From the NCBI GenBank assembly GCA_009783025.1, contig WRHY01000003.1:62001-126000 (forward strand): DNA of 64,000 nt, in the 5' to 3' direction. Under the pieces are notes generated by a model, which ran no database searches, was not told where the DNA came from, and worked only from the letters and a program-made list of their open reading frames with translations. Source of the stretch: Desulfovibrionaceae bacterium. Its GTDB lineage: Bacteria; Desulfobacterota; Desulfovibrionia; Desulfovibrionales; Desulfovibrionaceae. Position numbers and translations under genes: made by a program. Below are positions 1-8,678 of this stretch, one piece after another. Numbering within the stretch: position 1 is the stretch's first letter; each line of letters begins with the position of its first letter.

Positions 1-2
1 GT

Positions 3-1250
3 CTCGTGCTGCTCAACGCCTGGGACGAAGAAGAACGCCTGGCCGCCTGCCTGTTGCTGGATTTCGCGCCCGGCCGTTTTGTCAGTTACCTTATTGGCGC
101 GCACTCGCGCGGACCGTACACGCCCTATGCCTCGGATCTGCTCATGGCCACGCTGCTTGACGAAGCGCGAAAACACGGCAAGGACTACATCCACCTCGGC
201 CTGGGCGTCAACGAGGGCATACGCCGCTTCAAACGCAAATGGGGCGCTGTTCCCTCCTTGCCGTATCGCATGGCTGCCTGGAAAGAACAGCCGGATGCGC
301 AGCCGGACGCGAAAATGGGTGATCTCCTGGCCGTCCTGGCCACGGCAGGCGCGGGCGGGGCGCTGTCAAAGCGTCAGACCCTCAGCCTTGAGACGCCGCA
401 ACGGCCCTTTGCCATGCTCTGGGAAGTGGAGAAGAACGGTAAACGCTCCTGGATAGGAGGCGCGGCGCACTTTTTCTGCTATTCCTTTGAGAACTCCTTC
501 CGCCGCTTGTTCCGGCAGGTGGACACCATTCTGCTGGAAGGCCCGCTGGATGAGGAAAGCCTGAATGCCGTGGCGCGATCCGGTCGTATGCCCGGCCCGG
601 ACGTGCCCCGGGTGGGTCCGCTGCTCACGCAAGACGAAATCCGTGTTCTGGAGCGCGTAGCGCGCGGCCCGGAAGGTTTTTGGCCCCGCCTGCTGAACAT
701 GGAGACGAAAAATCCGGTTGATGCGCGCTATTTTCTTGAGCACACCCATCCCTGGTGCGCCCTCTTTTCGCTCTGGACCGCCTTTCTGGAGCGCCAGGGC
801 TGGAAGCACTCCGTGGACCTCGAAATCTGGCGGCTCGGCCATGACATGGGCAAAACAGTGATCGCCATGGAAAGCCTGGAGGAGCAAATAGCCTCCCTGG
901 AATCCGTAACGGTCGAGCGCGTGGCCAACTTCTTCCGCAACGCGCGGCAGTGGCAGCGCTATATCAAACGGAACACGGCGGCGTATCTGGCCGGGGATCT
1001 GATGGCCATGATGGGCACCAGCACGGAATTTCCCACCCGCACGGAAATAGTTATCAACCGGCGTGATCAGCGTTTCCGGGAACGCATGCGCCCCTTCCTG
1101 GAAGCAGGACGTTGCGCGGTCTTTGTAGGCACGGCCCACATGCTCGGCCTGATCCCCATGCTGGAAGAAGACGGCTTTCGCCTGACCCAGGTCATGCCCA
1201 CATGGCGGCACGCCTTGTGCGCCAAACTGCGCGCAAAGGAGACCCCATGA
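3..1250 (+). CDS. GNAT-like domain fused to TraB/GumN (TIKI-type) domain, 5' end cut by window
   Basis: The frame is open to the window edge, so the N-terminus is missing. The first ~95 visible residues match the C-terminal half of the next protein: a DLLMATLLDEA helix, a HLGLGVNEGIRRFKRKW stretch and a closing Pro-Tyr, as in GNAT/FemAB-like acyltransferase folds. From about residue 135 a TraB/GumN-type domain starts (LWEVEKNGK, then GGAAHFF and the acidic LLEGPLDEE) and ends near residue 400 with the second GTAH-containing motif (FVGTAHMLGL). TraB/GumN/TIKI proteins are a metal-dependent hydrolase-like superfamily, but the substrate here is unknown. The stop overlaps the next start (ATGA), implying translational coupling. 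The fusion looks genuine because no stop or new start separates the two parts. I am confident of the TraB part and moderately so of the GNAT part. Confidence 0.75.
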   Translation, partial: LVLLNAWDEEERLAACLLLDFAPGRFVSYLIGAHSRGPYTPYASDLLMATLLDEARKHGKDYIHLGLGVNEGIRRFKRKWGAVPSLPYRMAAWKEQPDAQPDAKMGDLLAVLATAGAGGALSKRQTLSLETPQRPFAMLWEVEKNGKRSWIGGAAHFFCYSFENSFRRLFRQVDTILLEGPLDEESLNAVARSGRMPGPDVPRVGPLLTQDEIRVLERVARGPEGFWPRLLNMETKNPVDARYFLEHTHPWCALFSLWTAFLERQGWKHSVDLEIWRLGHDMGKTVIAMESLEEQIASLESVTVERVANFFRNARQWQRYIKRNTAAYLAGDLMAMMGTSTEFPTRTEIVINRRDQRFRERMRPFLEAGRCAVFVGTAHMLGLIPMLEEDGFRLTQVMPTWRHALCAKLRAKETP

Positions 1251-2098
1251 TGCCGCGCGGCGTCGGCCATTTCGCGTCCCAGGCCGTCATCCCCGAGCAA
1301 GTTCCCGCTTATGTGGAGGCGGTATCCGACAGCAGGGCCGTCGTCTGCGGCACATGTATCGCCTATGAAAGCGGGACAGACGTGACGCTGATTGGCTACC
1401 CGCTCCACGATCCCCTGGATGCCGGGGCCGTGGACGAAGCCGTGGACCAAGCCCGCCGCCTGCCTGTCCTGGTCAAAGGCGGACACTTGACCGTGCTTTG
1501 CGCCGCCCGCCCGCATGCGGCGCCCGCGCGGGCGACCTTTGCGGAAGACAACTGGTGGGGGCTGGATCTGCCCCTGGCCCCGCTGCCGTCAAGAGCGCGG
1601 CACAAAATGAATCACATGCTGCGTAGGGCGGAACAGGCTGTTTCTATTGAACAAAGTCAAGGGAAGTTTGACGCCGCGCATCAACAGTTGGTGGATGCGC
1701 AAATCCGCAGGCGTCCGCTCGCGCCCGGCACGCGCTTCATATATTCCCGCCTGCCGCAATACCTCGCGGCCAGTCCCCAGGCTGTCCTCTTTTCCGCCTA
1801 CAGCCGCGAGACGGGTGAACTCACGGCCTGCGCCGTCGGCGAATACGCGAGCCTGCACACCGCCTTCTATCTGTTCGCCTTCCGCGCGCCCGACGCTCCC
1901 TTTGGCGCGGCGGATTTGCTCCTCAGCGCCCTGCTGCGCGAAGCCGAAGCGCGCGGACACACGCGCTGCAACCTGGGTCTGGGCATCAACAGCGGCATAA
2001 GTTTTTTCAAACGCAAATGGCAGGCAAAAATCGTGCTGCCCTACCAGGAATACAGTTGGACGCCGCAAACAAAAGCATGGTGGAAATTTTGGGCATAA
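1247..2098 (+). CDS. GNAT/FemAB-like acyltransferase, paralogue of the upstream N-terminal domain
   Basis: This is a 283-residue protein. The start is set by AAAGGAG just ahead of ATGATG, overlapping the upstream stop; the open frame continues further upstream but without that signal. The C-terminal 100 residues (GELTACAVGEY, then FGAADLLLSALLREAEARGH, then NLGLGINSGISFFKRKW) repeat the pattern of the preceding gene's N-terminal domain, so the two probably arose by duplication. The family resembles GNAT-fold or peptidoglycan-bridge-type acyltransferases, but no acetyl-CoA loop could be identified with certainty, and acceptor and donor are unknown. It is followed after 14 bp by a radical SAM gene, so the genes probably form one transcript. 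Confidence 0.65.
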   Translation: MMPRGVGHFASQAVIPEQVPAYVEAVSDSRAVVCGTCIAYESGTDVTLIGYPLHDPLDAGAVDEAVDQARRLPVLVKGGHLTVLCAARPHAAPARATFAEDNWWGLDLPLAPLPSRARHKMNHMLRRAEQAVSIEQSQGKFDAAHQQLVDAQIRRRPLAPGTRFIYSRLPQYLAASPQAVLFSAYSRETGELTACAVGEYASLHTAFYLFAFRAPDAPFGAADLLLSALLREAEARGHTRCNLGLGINSGISFFKRKWQAKIVLPYQEYSWTPQTKAWWKFWA

Positions 2099-2112
2099 GC
2101 CGAGAAAGTGAC

Positions 2113-3153
2113 ATGGCTGATCCGCTCGGGAACCCGGCCTTCAAAGAACCCGGCGTGCTGGAAATCCTGTCCGAGCTCTTTCGGGGTCAGCGACGTCTTG
2201 TTGATTGCGTGCAAGTGGAGGTAAGCTCCGTCTGCACGGCGCGTTGCGAGTACTGCCCGCAAAGCGCGGACGCCGGGCGCTGGAAGGCGCGGCATATGGA
2301 AGCGGGCACCTTTGCGGCCTTGTGGCCGCTCTTGCGGCGCAGCGCGCGGGTGCATTTGCAGGGATGGGGGGAACCCTTTCTGCATCCGCGTTTTTTTGAC
2401 TTCACGGCCTTTGCGCGCAAAGCGGGCTGTGCGGTGTCAAGCACGAGCTGCGGGCTGCACATGGATGAAGGCATTGCCCGCCGGGTTGTGAAGAGCGGGA
2501 TGGATGTGCTGGCGTTTTCCCTGGCCGGAACGGACGAGGCGAGCAACGCCATACGGCGGGGAGCGCCTTTTACGAAGGTCTGCGACAACATACGTCTGAT
2601 GTCGGAAATACGTAAAAAAAGCATGGCCGTGCATCTGAGTCTGCATTGCGCCTATATTTTACTGGCGGATCGCATGGAAGCGGTGCTGGCCTTGCCGGAT
2701 CTGGCGTCGGAACTCGGCCTGCATGTGGTGGTGGTGAGTACGCTGGATTATATCGCCGCGCCGGGACAGGAAAGCCTGGCTTTTGCCCCGCATGAAGCGG
2801 ACAAGATCGCGCGGGCGCGGGATCTCCTGGAAAAGGCCGCCGCGCGGGCCGCGAAGCTTGAACTGGAATTCCATTACGCCCTCCCTTGCCCGGAACCTTG
2901 GGGGACGTGTCGGGAAAATGTGGAACGCAGCCTGTACGTGGATGCCGGGGGCGCGCTTTCACCCTGTATTTACGTCAATGTGCCCGTGCGGGACGACAAT
3001 GAGCGCCGTCGGGTATTCGGCAACGCCAATGAAACGGACGCGTTCGCCTGCTGGCAGGGGGAACGTTTTTCGGCCTTCCGCGAAGCGTTGGAAACAGGCA
3101 ACCCGGAAGCGCCCTGTGTGCAGTGCGCCAAGCGTTTTGAGAAAATGACATAG
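2113..3153 (+). CDS. Radical SAM protein with SPASM-like C-terminus
   Basis: This is a 346-residue protein. The canonical 4Fe-4S/SAM motif CxxxCxxC is present as CTARCEYC at residues 41-48, followed by a TIM-barrel-type core (HLQGWGEPFLHP carries the GGE-like SAM-binding motif; FSLAGTDEASN). The C-terminal part has further cysteines (CPEPWGTC, SPCIYV, APCVQCAKRF) in the pattern of an auxiliary Fe-S SPASM domain. SPASM enzymes modify ribosomal peptides or mature other enzymes, but no obvious precursor peptide lies beside it. The start at 2113 was chosen because it lies just after the upstream stop at 2098; the frame is open further upstream inside that gene. Its partners are the two GNAT-related genes upstream and the small membrane protein 11 bp downstream. 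Confidence 0.8.
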   Translation: MADPLGNPAFKEPGVLEILSELFRGQRRLVDCVQVEVSSVCTARCEYCPQSADAGRWKARHMEAGTFAALWPLLRRSARVHLQGWGEPFLHPRFFDFTAFARKAGCAVSSTSCGLHMDEGIARRVVKSGMDVLAFSLAGTDEASNAIRRGAPFTKVCDNIRLMSEIRKKSMAVHLSLHCAYILLADRMEAVLALPDLASELGLHVVVVSTLDYIAAPGQESLAFAPHEADKIARARDLLEKAAARAAKLELEFHYALPCPEPWGTCRENVERSLYVDAGGALSPCIYVNVPVRDDNERRRVFGNANETDAFACWQGERFSAFREALETGNPEAPCVQCAKRFEKMT

Positions 3154-3164
3154 GCGGCTTTATT

Positions 3165-3380
3165 GTGGACAAAGCATACAAAGAATGTAAGCGCTTTGTT
3201 GTGCGCGGCCTGCTCAGTCTGCTCGGCGGCTCGGTTTTGCTTTTCGCGGTCAAACTCCCCGGCCTGCCGGAATTTTGGGGCACACTGTCCTCTGTTGCCG
3301 GAGGCGGCATTCTGCTTTACGGCAACGGGTGCATTATTTACGGGTTGCTGATTTTCGCGGGAAATCAAGAGGCTGAATAG
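3165..3380 (+). CDS. Small two-helix membrane protein
   Basis: This is a 71-residue product from a GTG start 11 bp after the radical SAM gene. Two hydrophobic stretches (about residues 15-30 and 45-65, the second GGGILLYGNGCIIYGLLIF) suggest two membrane segments. I recognise no family. Position and spacing suggest it is the last gene of the GNAT-TraB/GNAT/radical SAM transcript, just ahead of a hairpin. A start at another codon cannot be excluded, as the Shine-Dalgarno sequence is weak. Confidence 0.55.
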   Translation: MDKAYKECKRFVVRGLLSLLGGSVLLFAVKLPGLPEFWGTLSSVAGGGILLYGNGCIIYGLLIFAGNQEAE

Positions 3381-3418
3381 GAAAATTTTGGAGGGCGGAG
3401 CCTCAATACATATATGAA

Positions 3419-3462
3419 CAGGCCCAACCCGGCGTGAACAGAAAGCGCGCGGGTTGGGCCTG
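3419..3462. terminator. Hairpin between convergent operons
   Basis: A perfect 13-bp inverted repeat (CAGGCCCAACCCG at 3419-3431 and its complement at 3450-3462) with an 18-nt loop lies between the plus-strand cassette and the minus-strand small-protein genes. There is no T-run, so it may work as a bidirectional, possibly Rho-assisted, transcription stop. Confidence 0.6.
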
Positions 3463-3480
3463 TCCTCTTGGGCGCGGGAT

Positions 3481-3663
3481 CTATTCTTGATCCCGCAACT
3501 TCAGCGAGGGAAACATGATGTTTTTCAATGTCACTGTGCCGCCACCGTCGGACGGCATTTTACCGCTTTGGAATTCATCCAAGGATTTGGAGCCCAGGTA
3601 GAATAGCCCCAGTAACCATATCACAAGCGCGACAGCGAAGATGCGTTTTTTTCTGCTCGTCAT
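3481..3663 (-). CDS. Small single-span membrane protein
   Basis: This is a 60-residue protein starting MTSRKKRIFAV, with a positively charged N-terminus, one hydrophobic segment (about residues 8-24, VALVIWLLGLFYLG) and a polar tail. An AGGCAGG ribosome site precedes the ATG. It is the last of three small membrane genes that follow the YeiH-type permease on the minus strand, so it may be an accessory subunit. No family was recognised. Confidence 0.6.
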   Translation of the reverse strand: MTSRKKRIFAVALVIWLLGLFYLGSKSLDEFQSGKMPSDGGGTVTLKNIMFPSLKLRDQE

Positions 3664-3689
3664 ACCTGCCTATGTATCTCTAATATTTT

Positions 3690-3788
3690 TTAATGTATTT
3701 GAGATATGCTGGCTATCCACATTGACGTCGCAACCATAATGGCGACCATGCCAATCATATACAAAATGCCTTTCATTTCCGGACTCAT
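3690..3788 (-). CDS. 32-residue membrane microprotein
   Basis: This very short ORF starts ATGAGTCCGGAAATG, preceded by GGGAGAAATT as a ribosome site. It encodes 32 residues: a short polar start (MSPEMKG) followed by one continuous hydrophobic helix rich in Met, Ile, Val and Ala. It lies between an 84-residue and a 60-residue small membrane gene and ends 26 bp before the latter. A longer 71-residue frame overlapping it (3670-3885) has no ribosome site and no hydrophobic segment, so I prefer this one. Size, position and composition resemble the tiny accessory subunits of transporters and oxidases, but that is inference. Confidence 0.6.
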   Translation of the reverse strand: MSPEMKGILYMIGMVAIMVATSMWIASISQIH

Positions 3789-3859
3789 AATTTCTCCCAT
3801 GCTGGTCAGGTTTACCATTAACAAATTTCATTATCCAGAACACTATGCGCCGGGCATCG

Positions 3860-4114
3860 TTATTTGGCGACTCGAGCCTGCGCATATCTGATGGCGTTCT
3901 GGGTTTCCTGTTGTGTTTTCAGGTCCGTGTAGTACAGAGCGCCGCTATGTATACCATAAAATTCCTGGCGCTCGCCGTAGTGTTGCAGGGCGGGCGAATT
4001 GGCAACGATGAGGCGCGGCGAGATGACGCCGAAAAAAAGAAAGAGCGCAACGGCAACAGCGCAAAAATACCCCAGGCGTGCAAGGCAATGCGAAGTATGC
4101 TGTATTTCGTTCAT
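3860..4114 (-). CDS. Small membrane protein downstream of YeiH-type permease
   Basis: This is an 84-residue protein from ATG at 4114 (MNEIQHTSHCLARLGYF). It has one strong membrane segment (about residues 17-36, CAVAVALFLFFGVI) followed by a ~45-residue polar domain rich in Gln, Tyr and Ala. The start was chosen over an upstream ATG at 4162 because the extra 16 residues are Pro/Trp-rich and lie only a few bases from the permease stop at 4170. It is the first of three small membrane genes behind the permease. No family was recognised. Confidence 0.6.
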   Translation of the reverse strand: MNEIQHTSHCLARLGYFCAVAVALFLFFGVISPRLIVANSPALQHYGERQEFYGIHSGALYYTDLKTQQETQNAIRYAQARVAK

Positions 4115-4169
4115 AATATGTGTTGTCCAGCCCGGCCACATGCGCGGCCGGGCTGGATGCATTTGTGGG

Positions 4170-5924
4170 TTATCCCTTCAACAGGCTGATGGAAAGCTCG
4201 GGGAATACGATTTCGTACATGATGTATGCCGCGATCAGCGTCAGGAAGAGGTTGAAGCTCTGGCCTGTGATGTACAAAATAACCGCCTTGCCGCCCTTGA
4301 AATATTGGGCGAGCGCCCGGAAGTCCGTGGACAGGCCGATGGCGGCGAAGGCAAGCGTAAACAGCCATCCGCGCAGGCCGCCGGTCAGTCCTCTGATCAC
4401 GCCCTGGTCAACGATGGCCTCGCCGACCGCCACACCGGCCTCACCAGCCACGAAGCTGAAGACCACGGAAGCCAGAAAGAAGCCGATAACGAACTTGGGG
4501 AAGCGGTGCCAGATTTCAAAGGGGTTGATGGGCACCCCGGCCTGACGGTCCACGCGGGTCACCCAGTATATGGCAACAGCGAAGGCGGTGAAGCCGATAA
4601 GCACGTTCTGAATCATTTTCACCGTTGCGGCAACGGTCATGGCGACCGGGCCCAAAAACGCCCCAGCGGCGGTAACGGCGCCTGTGGAGTCAACAACGCC
4701 GCCTATCCAGGCCCCGCCGAGCACCTGATTCAAGCCCAGAGCCTTGATGCCCATGGGCATGATGATCATCATGGTGGCGGTAAAGGCAAGGGAAATACCG
4801 ATGGCAACGGTCAGTTCCTCTTTCTTTGCCTTACAGGCGGCGGCGGTGGCAATGGCCGCGGAAGTGCCGCACACGGACATGTCGGCGGATATGACAATGT
4901 TCAGTGTTTTCGATTCCATTTTAAGAATCTTCTGACCGAAAATGAAGGTACAGATCAGCACTGTGGGAGTGACAAACCAGGCGACAAAAATGCCGGCGGT
5001 GCCGATGGCGAGGAGTTTGCTCAACAATATTTCCGCGCCCAGCAGCACCAGGCCGGTTTTGATGAAGTACTCCACCTGCAGGCCGGGTTTCAGCCATTGC
5101 GGCGTTTTGACGGTGTTGGCCACAAGCATGCCAAGACCGATGGCCCAGACCTCGGCGCTGACGCCGTAGTATCGCATCTCGGTCTGGTTTCCGAGGAGCA
5201 TGGCCAGAACCGCGAAGAAGAACACGCCGAGGAAAGCCAGCACGAATCGGGGAACATGCCAGCCCATGAATATTGCCCCGATGGCAAAGAAAAGGCCCAA
5301 GGCAAGGCCGAGCAGGGGGAGCGTGGCGAAAAGGTTGAGCCCCTTGGCGGTTGCCGCATCTCTTGCCTTGCTTTCCTTGCCCACCGCCGCCTGCCATTTG
5401 TCGATGGCGGCAATGGCGGCATCGTTAAGGGAAGCGTCGGCGAAGCTCGCGGCAGCGGCGGCCTCTTCCGCGGCTTTGGCTGTTTCGAGCGCGGCAACCG
5501 TGGCGGCCTTGGCTTTGTCGTGGGCTTCGGCAGCCTTGTCGCGCTTTGCTTTCGCATCGTCTTCCGACAGATAGAAGGCGTCCAGCGGGTTGGTGGCCCA
5601 GCGACCGGGAGTCGCCAGATACTTGCTAAAAAAAGCGCCCGCCGCATTTCTTCTGGCCTGAACGCCGTCTTTTTTTCTGTTGGCCTCATGCCACGCTGTG
5701 GTTTTGAACGGCGCACGTTCCTGCTCGGCATTAAGCACGGCCAGGATGGGGGTAAGCTGTTTTTCCGCTTCCGCCTGGGGGCCGCTGCTGGCAAAGCAAA
5801 TATACGCCACAAGCAAAACAATGAATCCGAGCCATATGGCCCAATAATCTTCCAGCTTCCATAAATCGGAAATTCTTGACTGGGCAACATCGATAACGAC
5901 GTTTTGGTCTTGGGACGAACTCAC
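4170..5924 (-). CDS. YeiH/UPF0324-type permease (putative sulfate exporter family) with Ala-rich extracytoplasmic insert
   Basis: This is a 584-residue integral membrane protein. The core from about residue 200 on shows the UPF0324/YeiH pattern: many hydrophobic helices, ANTVKTPQWLKPGLQVEYFIKTGLVLLGAEIL, SADMSVCGTSAAIATAAA, VVDSTGAVTAAGAF and the C-terminal LAFAAIGLSTDFRAL. The family is annotated as putative sulfate exporters, but transport has rarely been shown. Unlike the usual ~340-residue members, it begins with one helix (residues ~28-47) and a ~150-residue Ala/Lys/Glu-rich, coiled-coil-like segment that should lie outside the membrane. The GTG start is fixed by AAGGAGGA seven bases upstream. 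A good sigma-70 promoter lies about 80 bp upstream. It probably heads an operon with three small membrane genes. Confidence 0.8.
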   Translation of the reverse strand: MSSSQDQNVVIDVAQSRISDLWKLEDYWAIWLGFIVLLVAYICFASSGPQAEAEKQLTPILAVLNAEQERAPFKTTAWHEANRKKDGVQARRNAAGAFFSKYLATPGRWATNPLDAFYLSEDDAKAKRDKAAEAHDKAKAATVAALETAKAAEEAAAAASFADASLNDAAIAAIDKWQAAVGKESKARDAATAKGLNLFATLPLLGLALGLFFAIGAIFMGWHVPRFVLAFLGVFFFAVLAMLLGNQTEMRYYGVSAEVWAIGLGMLVANTVKTPQWLKPGLQVEYFIKTGLVLLGAEILLSKLLAIGTAGIFVAWFVTPTVLICTFIFGQKILKMESKTLNIVISADMSVCGTSAAIATAAACKAKKEELTVAIGISLAFTATMMIIMPMGIKALGLNQVLGGAWIGGVVDSTGAVTAAGAFLGPVAMTVAATVKMIQNVLIGFTAFAVAIYWVTRVDRQAGVPINPFEIWHRFPKFVIGFFLASVVFSFVAGEAGVAVGEAIVDQGVIRGLTGGLRGWLFTLAFAAIGLSTDFRALAQYFKGGKAVILYITGQSFNLFLTLIAAYIMYEIVFPELSISLLKG

Positions 5925-6001
5925 TGACTCCTCCTTGTTGAGTTAGCTATACGCACAATGTTTATGTTAAGAATGCCATTTTTTGCGAAGAAAGTAAAAA
6001 G

Positions 6002-6030
6002 AGTATATCACATAAATGCTGCGAGCGCAA
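6002..6030 (-). promoter_or_regulatory. Sigma-70-type promoter of the YeiH operon
   Basis: On the minus strand TTGCGC (forward 6025-6030), a 17-nt spacer and TATACT (forward 6002-6007) form a near-consensus promoter, with transcription expected to start near 5995, about 70 nt ahead of the GTG start. Confidence 0.6.
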
Positions 6031-6078
6031 TAGTGTAATCGATTTCATCGCAATGGACCTTCCGGCCGCCGCGCCCAG

Positions 6079-6142
6079 GCGGAACAGCCCCTCAGGTACC
6101 GCTGTATCCGAGGATACAGCGGTACCTGAGGGGCTGTTCCGC
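6079..6142. repeat. 31-bp perfect palindrome with 2-nt loop
   Basis: Two perfectly complementary 31-bp arms (6079-6109 and 6112-6142) are separated by only GA. It lies between the lon stop and the YeiH promoter. It could terminate lon transcription, but it is far longer than a normal terminator and has no T-run. The arms contain GGGGCTGTTCC, similar to the GGGGCTGTCTCC of the palindromic elements at 31397 and 10908, so it may be a derivative of them. Confidence 0.75.
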
Positions 6143-6200
6143 GGGTTTGATGATACTATTCCCCCGCCCGCCGAAGACACTGTGCCCGGCAATTAATCAA

Positions 6201-8660
6201 TCAATGCGTCGGCTTCCCGGCCGCATCGGCTGAACCGATTTTACGCAGGGAATGGCACAGGGGCGTAGTGTTTTGCCTGCCGGGGTAAAGCTCCTCGGCC
6301 GAGGCGATGAGCGCCTGGGGCAGCACTTCGTCCACGTGGGTGACAAAGATGATGTGCAGGCCCTTGAGAATGTCGTCCGGCACTTCCTTGAGGTCTTTTT
6401 CGTTTTCCTTGGGAATAATCACCGTGGTGATCAGCCCCCTGTGCGCGGCCAGGAGTTTTTCGCGCAGGCCGCCAATGGGCAAAACCCGCCCGCGCAGAGT
6501 GATTTCGCCGGTCATGGCGATGTCGTTGCGCACCGGCACGCCCAGCAGGGCCGAGACCAGGGAGGTGGTCAGGGTGATCCCGGCCGAGGGGCCGTCTTTG
6601 GGGGTTGCGCCTTCGGGCACGTGGATGTGAATGTCGATTTCCTTGTGAAAGTCCGGGCGCAGGCCAAAGAGATCGGAGCGCGAGCGCACATAGGAGAGCG
6701 CGGCCTGGGCGGACTCGGTCATGACTTCGCCGAGCTTGCCCGTGGTGCTTACCTTGCCGCTGCCGGGCATGAGCGCGGTTTCCACGAGCAGCAGTTCACC
6801 GCCAAGCTCGGTATAGGCCAGGCCGGTGCACACGCCGATCTGCGGATCATTTTCCCGTTCGCCGTGGCGGTGTTTCTTTATCCCGAGAAACTGGGAAAGG
6901 TTCTGGCAGGTGACGATAACCTGTTTTTCCAGATCGCCTGCGGCCACAACCTGCATGGCGGATTTGCGGCATACGGTGGCGATTTCCCGCTCAAGGCTCC
7001 GCACGCCCGCTTCCTTGGTATAGGTGCGGATGATCTCCAGCAGGCTGTTGTCCGATACGCGCAGGTTTTTGGCTGAAAGCCCGTGCGTCTCAATCTGCTT
7101 GGGCAGCAGAAAGTGCTTGGCGATGCTAAGTTTTTCCGTTTCCAGATAGCCGGGCAGCTTGATAATTTCCATACGGTCCTGCAAAGGCAGGGGAATGGAA
7201 TGCAGCGAGTTGGCCGTGGTGATGAAAAAGACCTGGGAGAGATCGTAATCCATGTCCAGATAGTGATCGCCAAAGGCGTTGTTCTGTTCCGGGTCGAGCA
7301 CTTCAAGCAGGGCCGAGGAAGGATCGCCCCGGAAATCAGTGCTCATCTTGTCGATTTCATCCAGGCAGAACAACGGGTTATTGTGCTTCACCCGTTTCAG
7401 GGACTGGATGATCTTGCCGGGCAGCGCGCCGACATAGGTACGGCGGTGGCCCCGTATTTCCGCTTCGTCGCGCACGCCGCCCAAGGACAGGCGCACGAAT
7501 TCGCGGCCCGTGGCCCTGGCCACGGATTTGGCCAGAGAGGTCTTGCCCACGCCCGGAGGGCCGACCAGACAGAGGATCGGGCCTTTGAGCTTGTTCACCA
7601 GTTTCTGCACGGCCAGATATTCAAGAATGCGCTCCTTGGGTTTTTCCAGGCCGTAATGGTCGGCGTCCAGAATCTGCCGCGCTTTTTCAATATCAATGTC
7701 TGTTTCCTTGAGCACGTTCCACGGCAGGTCGAGCACCCAGTCAACATAGTTGCGCACCACAGTATATTCTGCGGAAGAGGGGGGAATCTGGCGCAGTTTT
7801 TTGACTTCGCGCAGGGATTTTTCCCTGGCCTCGTCGGGCATGTTCTTTTCTTTGAGCCGTTTTTCCAGTTCGTTGAGCTCTTCCTGCGGGTCGTCGTCCC
7901 GGCCCATCTCCTTGTTGATGGCCTTGATTTGCTCGTTCAGATAGTATTCGCGCTGGTTGCGCTCCATCTGGGTCTTGACCCTGGTCTTGATGCGTTTCTC
8001 CATGCCCGCGATGGCGATTTCCCCTTGCAGCAGTTCGTAAACCCATTCCAGGCGCACGGCGGTATTGAGCGCCTCAAGGGCTTTCTGCTTTTTGAGATAC
8101 TCCACTTTGAGGTGGGGAACCACGGCATCGGCAAGCACGCCGGGATTACCGCTGGCCGTGATGGCCTGCAACACTTCGGGCGTGAGCTTTTTGTTGATCT
8201 TGGCGTATTCGTCCAGGGCCTCGATGGTAGCGCGCACAGTGGCTGCGCTCTCGTGGTCCGGTCCCTGTTCTTCCTCGCAGGGTTGAATCAGGGCCATCTG
8301 GTAGGCCTCTTCTCCGCCCGCGTTCTCCGGAGCGGGAGCGGATGAAGGCGTCCAGACGGCGCGGTACAGGCCTTCGAACAGCACCTTGATCGAGCCGTCA
8401 GGCAGGCGGAGCAGTTGCAGAACCCGGCTGACCGTGCCGATGACAAAAAGATCCTGGGTTTCGGGTTTGGTCAGGGCGGGGTCGCGCTGAGCCACGAGAA
8501 ATATCTGGCGGTCATGCTGCTCAATGGCAGTTTCAATGGCCTTGATTGACGTTTCCCGGCCCACGAACAGCGGGGCGATGGAGCGGGGAAACATGACCAC
8601 TTCGCGCAAAGGCATCAAGGGCAGTTCCACCGGCGGCAGCACGCTTATATATTCAGCCAT
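6201..8660 (-). CDS. lon: ATP-dependent protease Lon
   Basis: This is an 819-residue LonA-type protease. The N-terminal substrate-binding LON domain (from [21 protein letters not shown]) is followed by a coiled region ([17 protein letters not shown]), the AAA+ module with Walker [10 protein letters not shown] and Walker [10 protein letters not shown], and the Ser-Lys peptidase domain with PKDGPSAG around the catalytic Ser and the [11 protein letters not shown] lysine. It degrades misfolded and regulatory proteins in the cytoplasm. GGAG precedes the ATG. The gene follows clpX, with a ~140-bp palindromic repeat (8679-8817) lying in its 5' leader. Confidence 0.97.
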   Translation of the reverse strand: MAEYISVLPPVELPLMPLREVVMFPRSIAPLFVGRETSIKAIETAIEQHDRQIFLVAQRDPALTKPETQDLFVIGTVSRVLQLLRLPDGSIKVLFEGLYRAVWTPSSAPAPENAGGEEAYQMALIQPCEEEQGPDHESAATVRATIEALDEYAKINKKLTPEVLQAITASGNPGVLADAVVPHLKVEYLKKQKALEALNTAVRLEWVYELLQGEIAIAGMEKRIKTRVKTQMERNQREYYLNEQIKAINKEMGRDDDPQEELNELEKRLKEKNMPDEAREKSLREVKKLRQIPPSSAEYTVVRNYVDWVLDLPWNVLKETDIDIEKARQILDADHYGLEKPKERILEYLAVQKLVNKLKGPILCLVGPPGVGKTSLAKSVARATGREFVRLSLGGVRDEAEIRGHRRTYVGALPGKIIQSLKRVKHNNPLFCLDEIDKMSTDFRGDPSSALLEVLDPEQNNAFGDHYLDMDYDLSQVFFITTANSLHSIPLPLQDRMEIIKLPGYLETEKLSIAKHFLLPKQIETHGLSAKNLRVSDNSLLEIIRTYTKEAGVRSLEREIATVCRKSAMQVVAAGDLEKQVIVTCQNLSQFLGIKKHRHGERENDPQIGVCTGLAYTELGGELLLVETALMPGSGKVSTTGKLGEVMTESAQAALSYVRSRSDLFGLRPDFHKEIDIHIHVPEGATPKDGPSAGITLTTSLVSALLGVPVRNDIAMTGEITLRGRVLPIGGLREKLLAAHRGLITTVIIPKENEKDLKEVPDDILKGLHIIFVTHVDEVLPQALIASAEELYPGRQNTTPLCHSLRKIGSADAAGKPTH

Positions 8661-8678
8661 GATAAATCTCCATTGTTA

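Noticed and set aside
3670..3885. 71-residue frame on the minus strand between the small membrane genes
   Set aside because: It overlaps the 84-residue gene, has no ribosome site and no hydrophobic segment. The 32-residue frame inside the same stretch has both.
3999..5864. 621-residue open frame on the plus strand opposite the YeiH permease
   Set aside because: It is the antisense of a clear membrane protein gene; its Gly/His/Asn-rich composition and lack of a ribosome site mark it as a shadow of GC-rich coding DNA.
5962..6192. 76-residue frame on the minus strand between lon and the YeiH gene
   Set aside because: It runs through the 31-bp palindrome and the YeiH promoter, and its composition (Ser/Gly repeats) reflects the palindrome rather than a protein.
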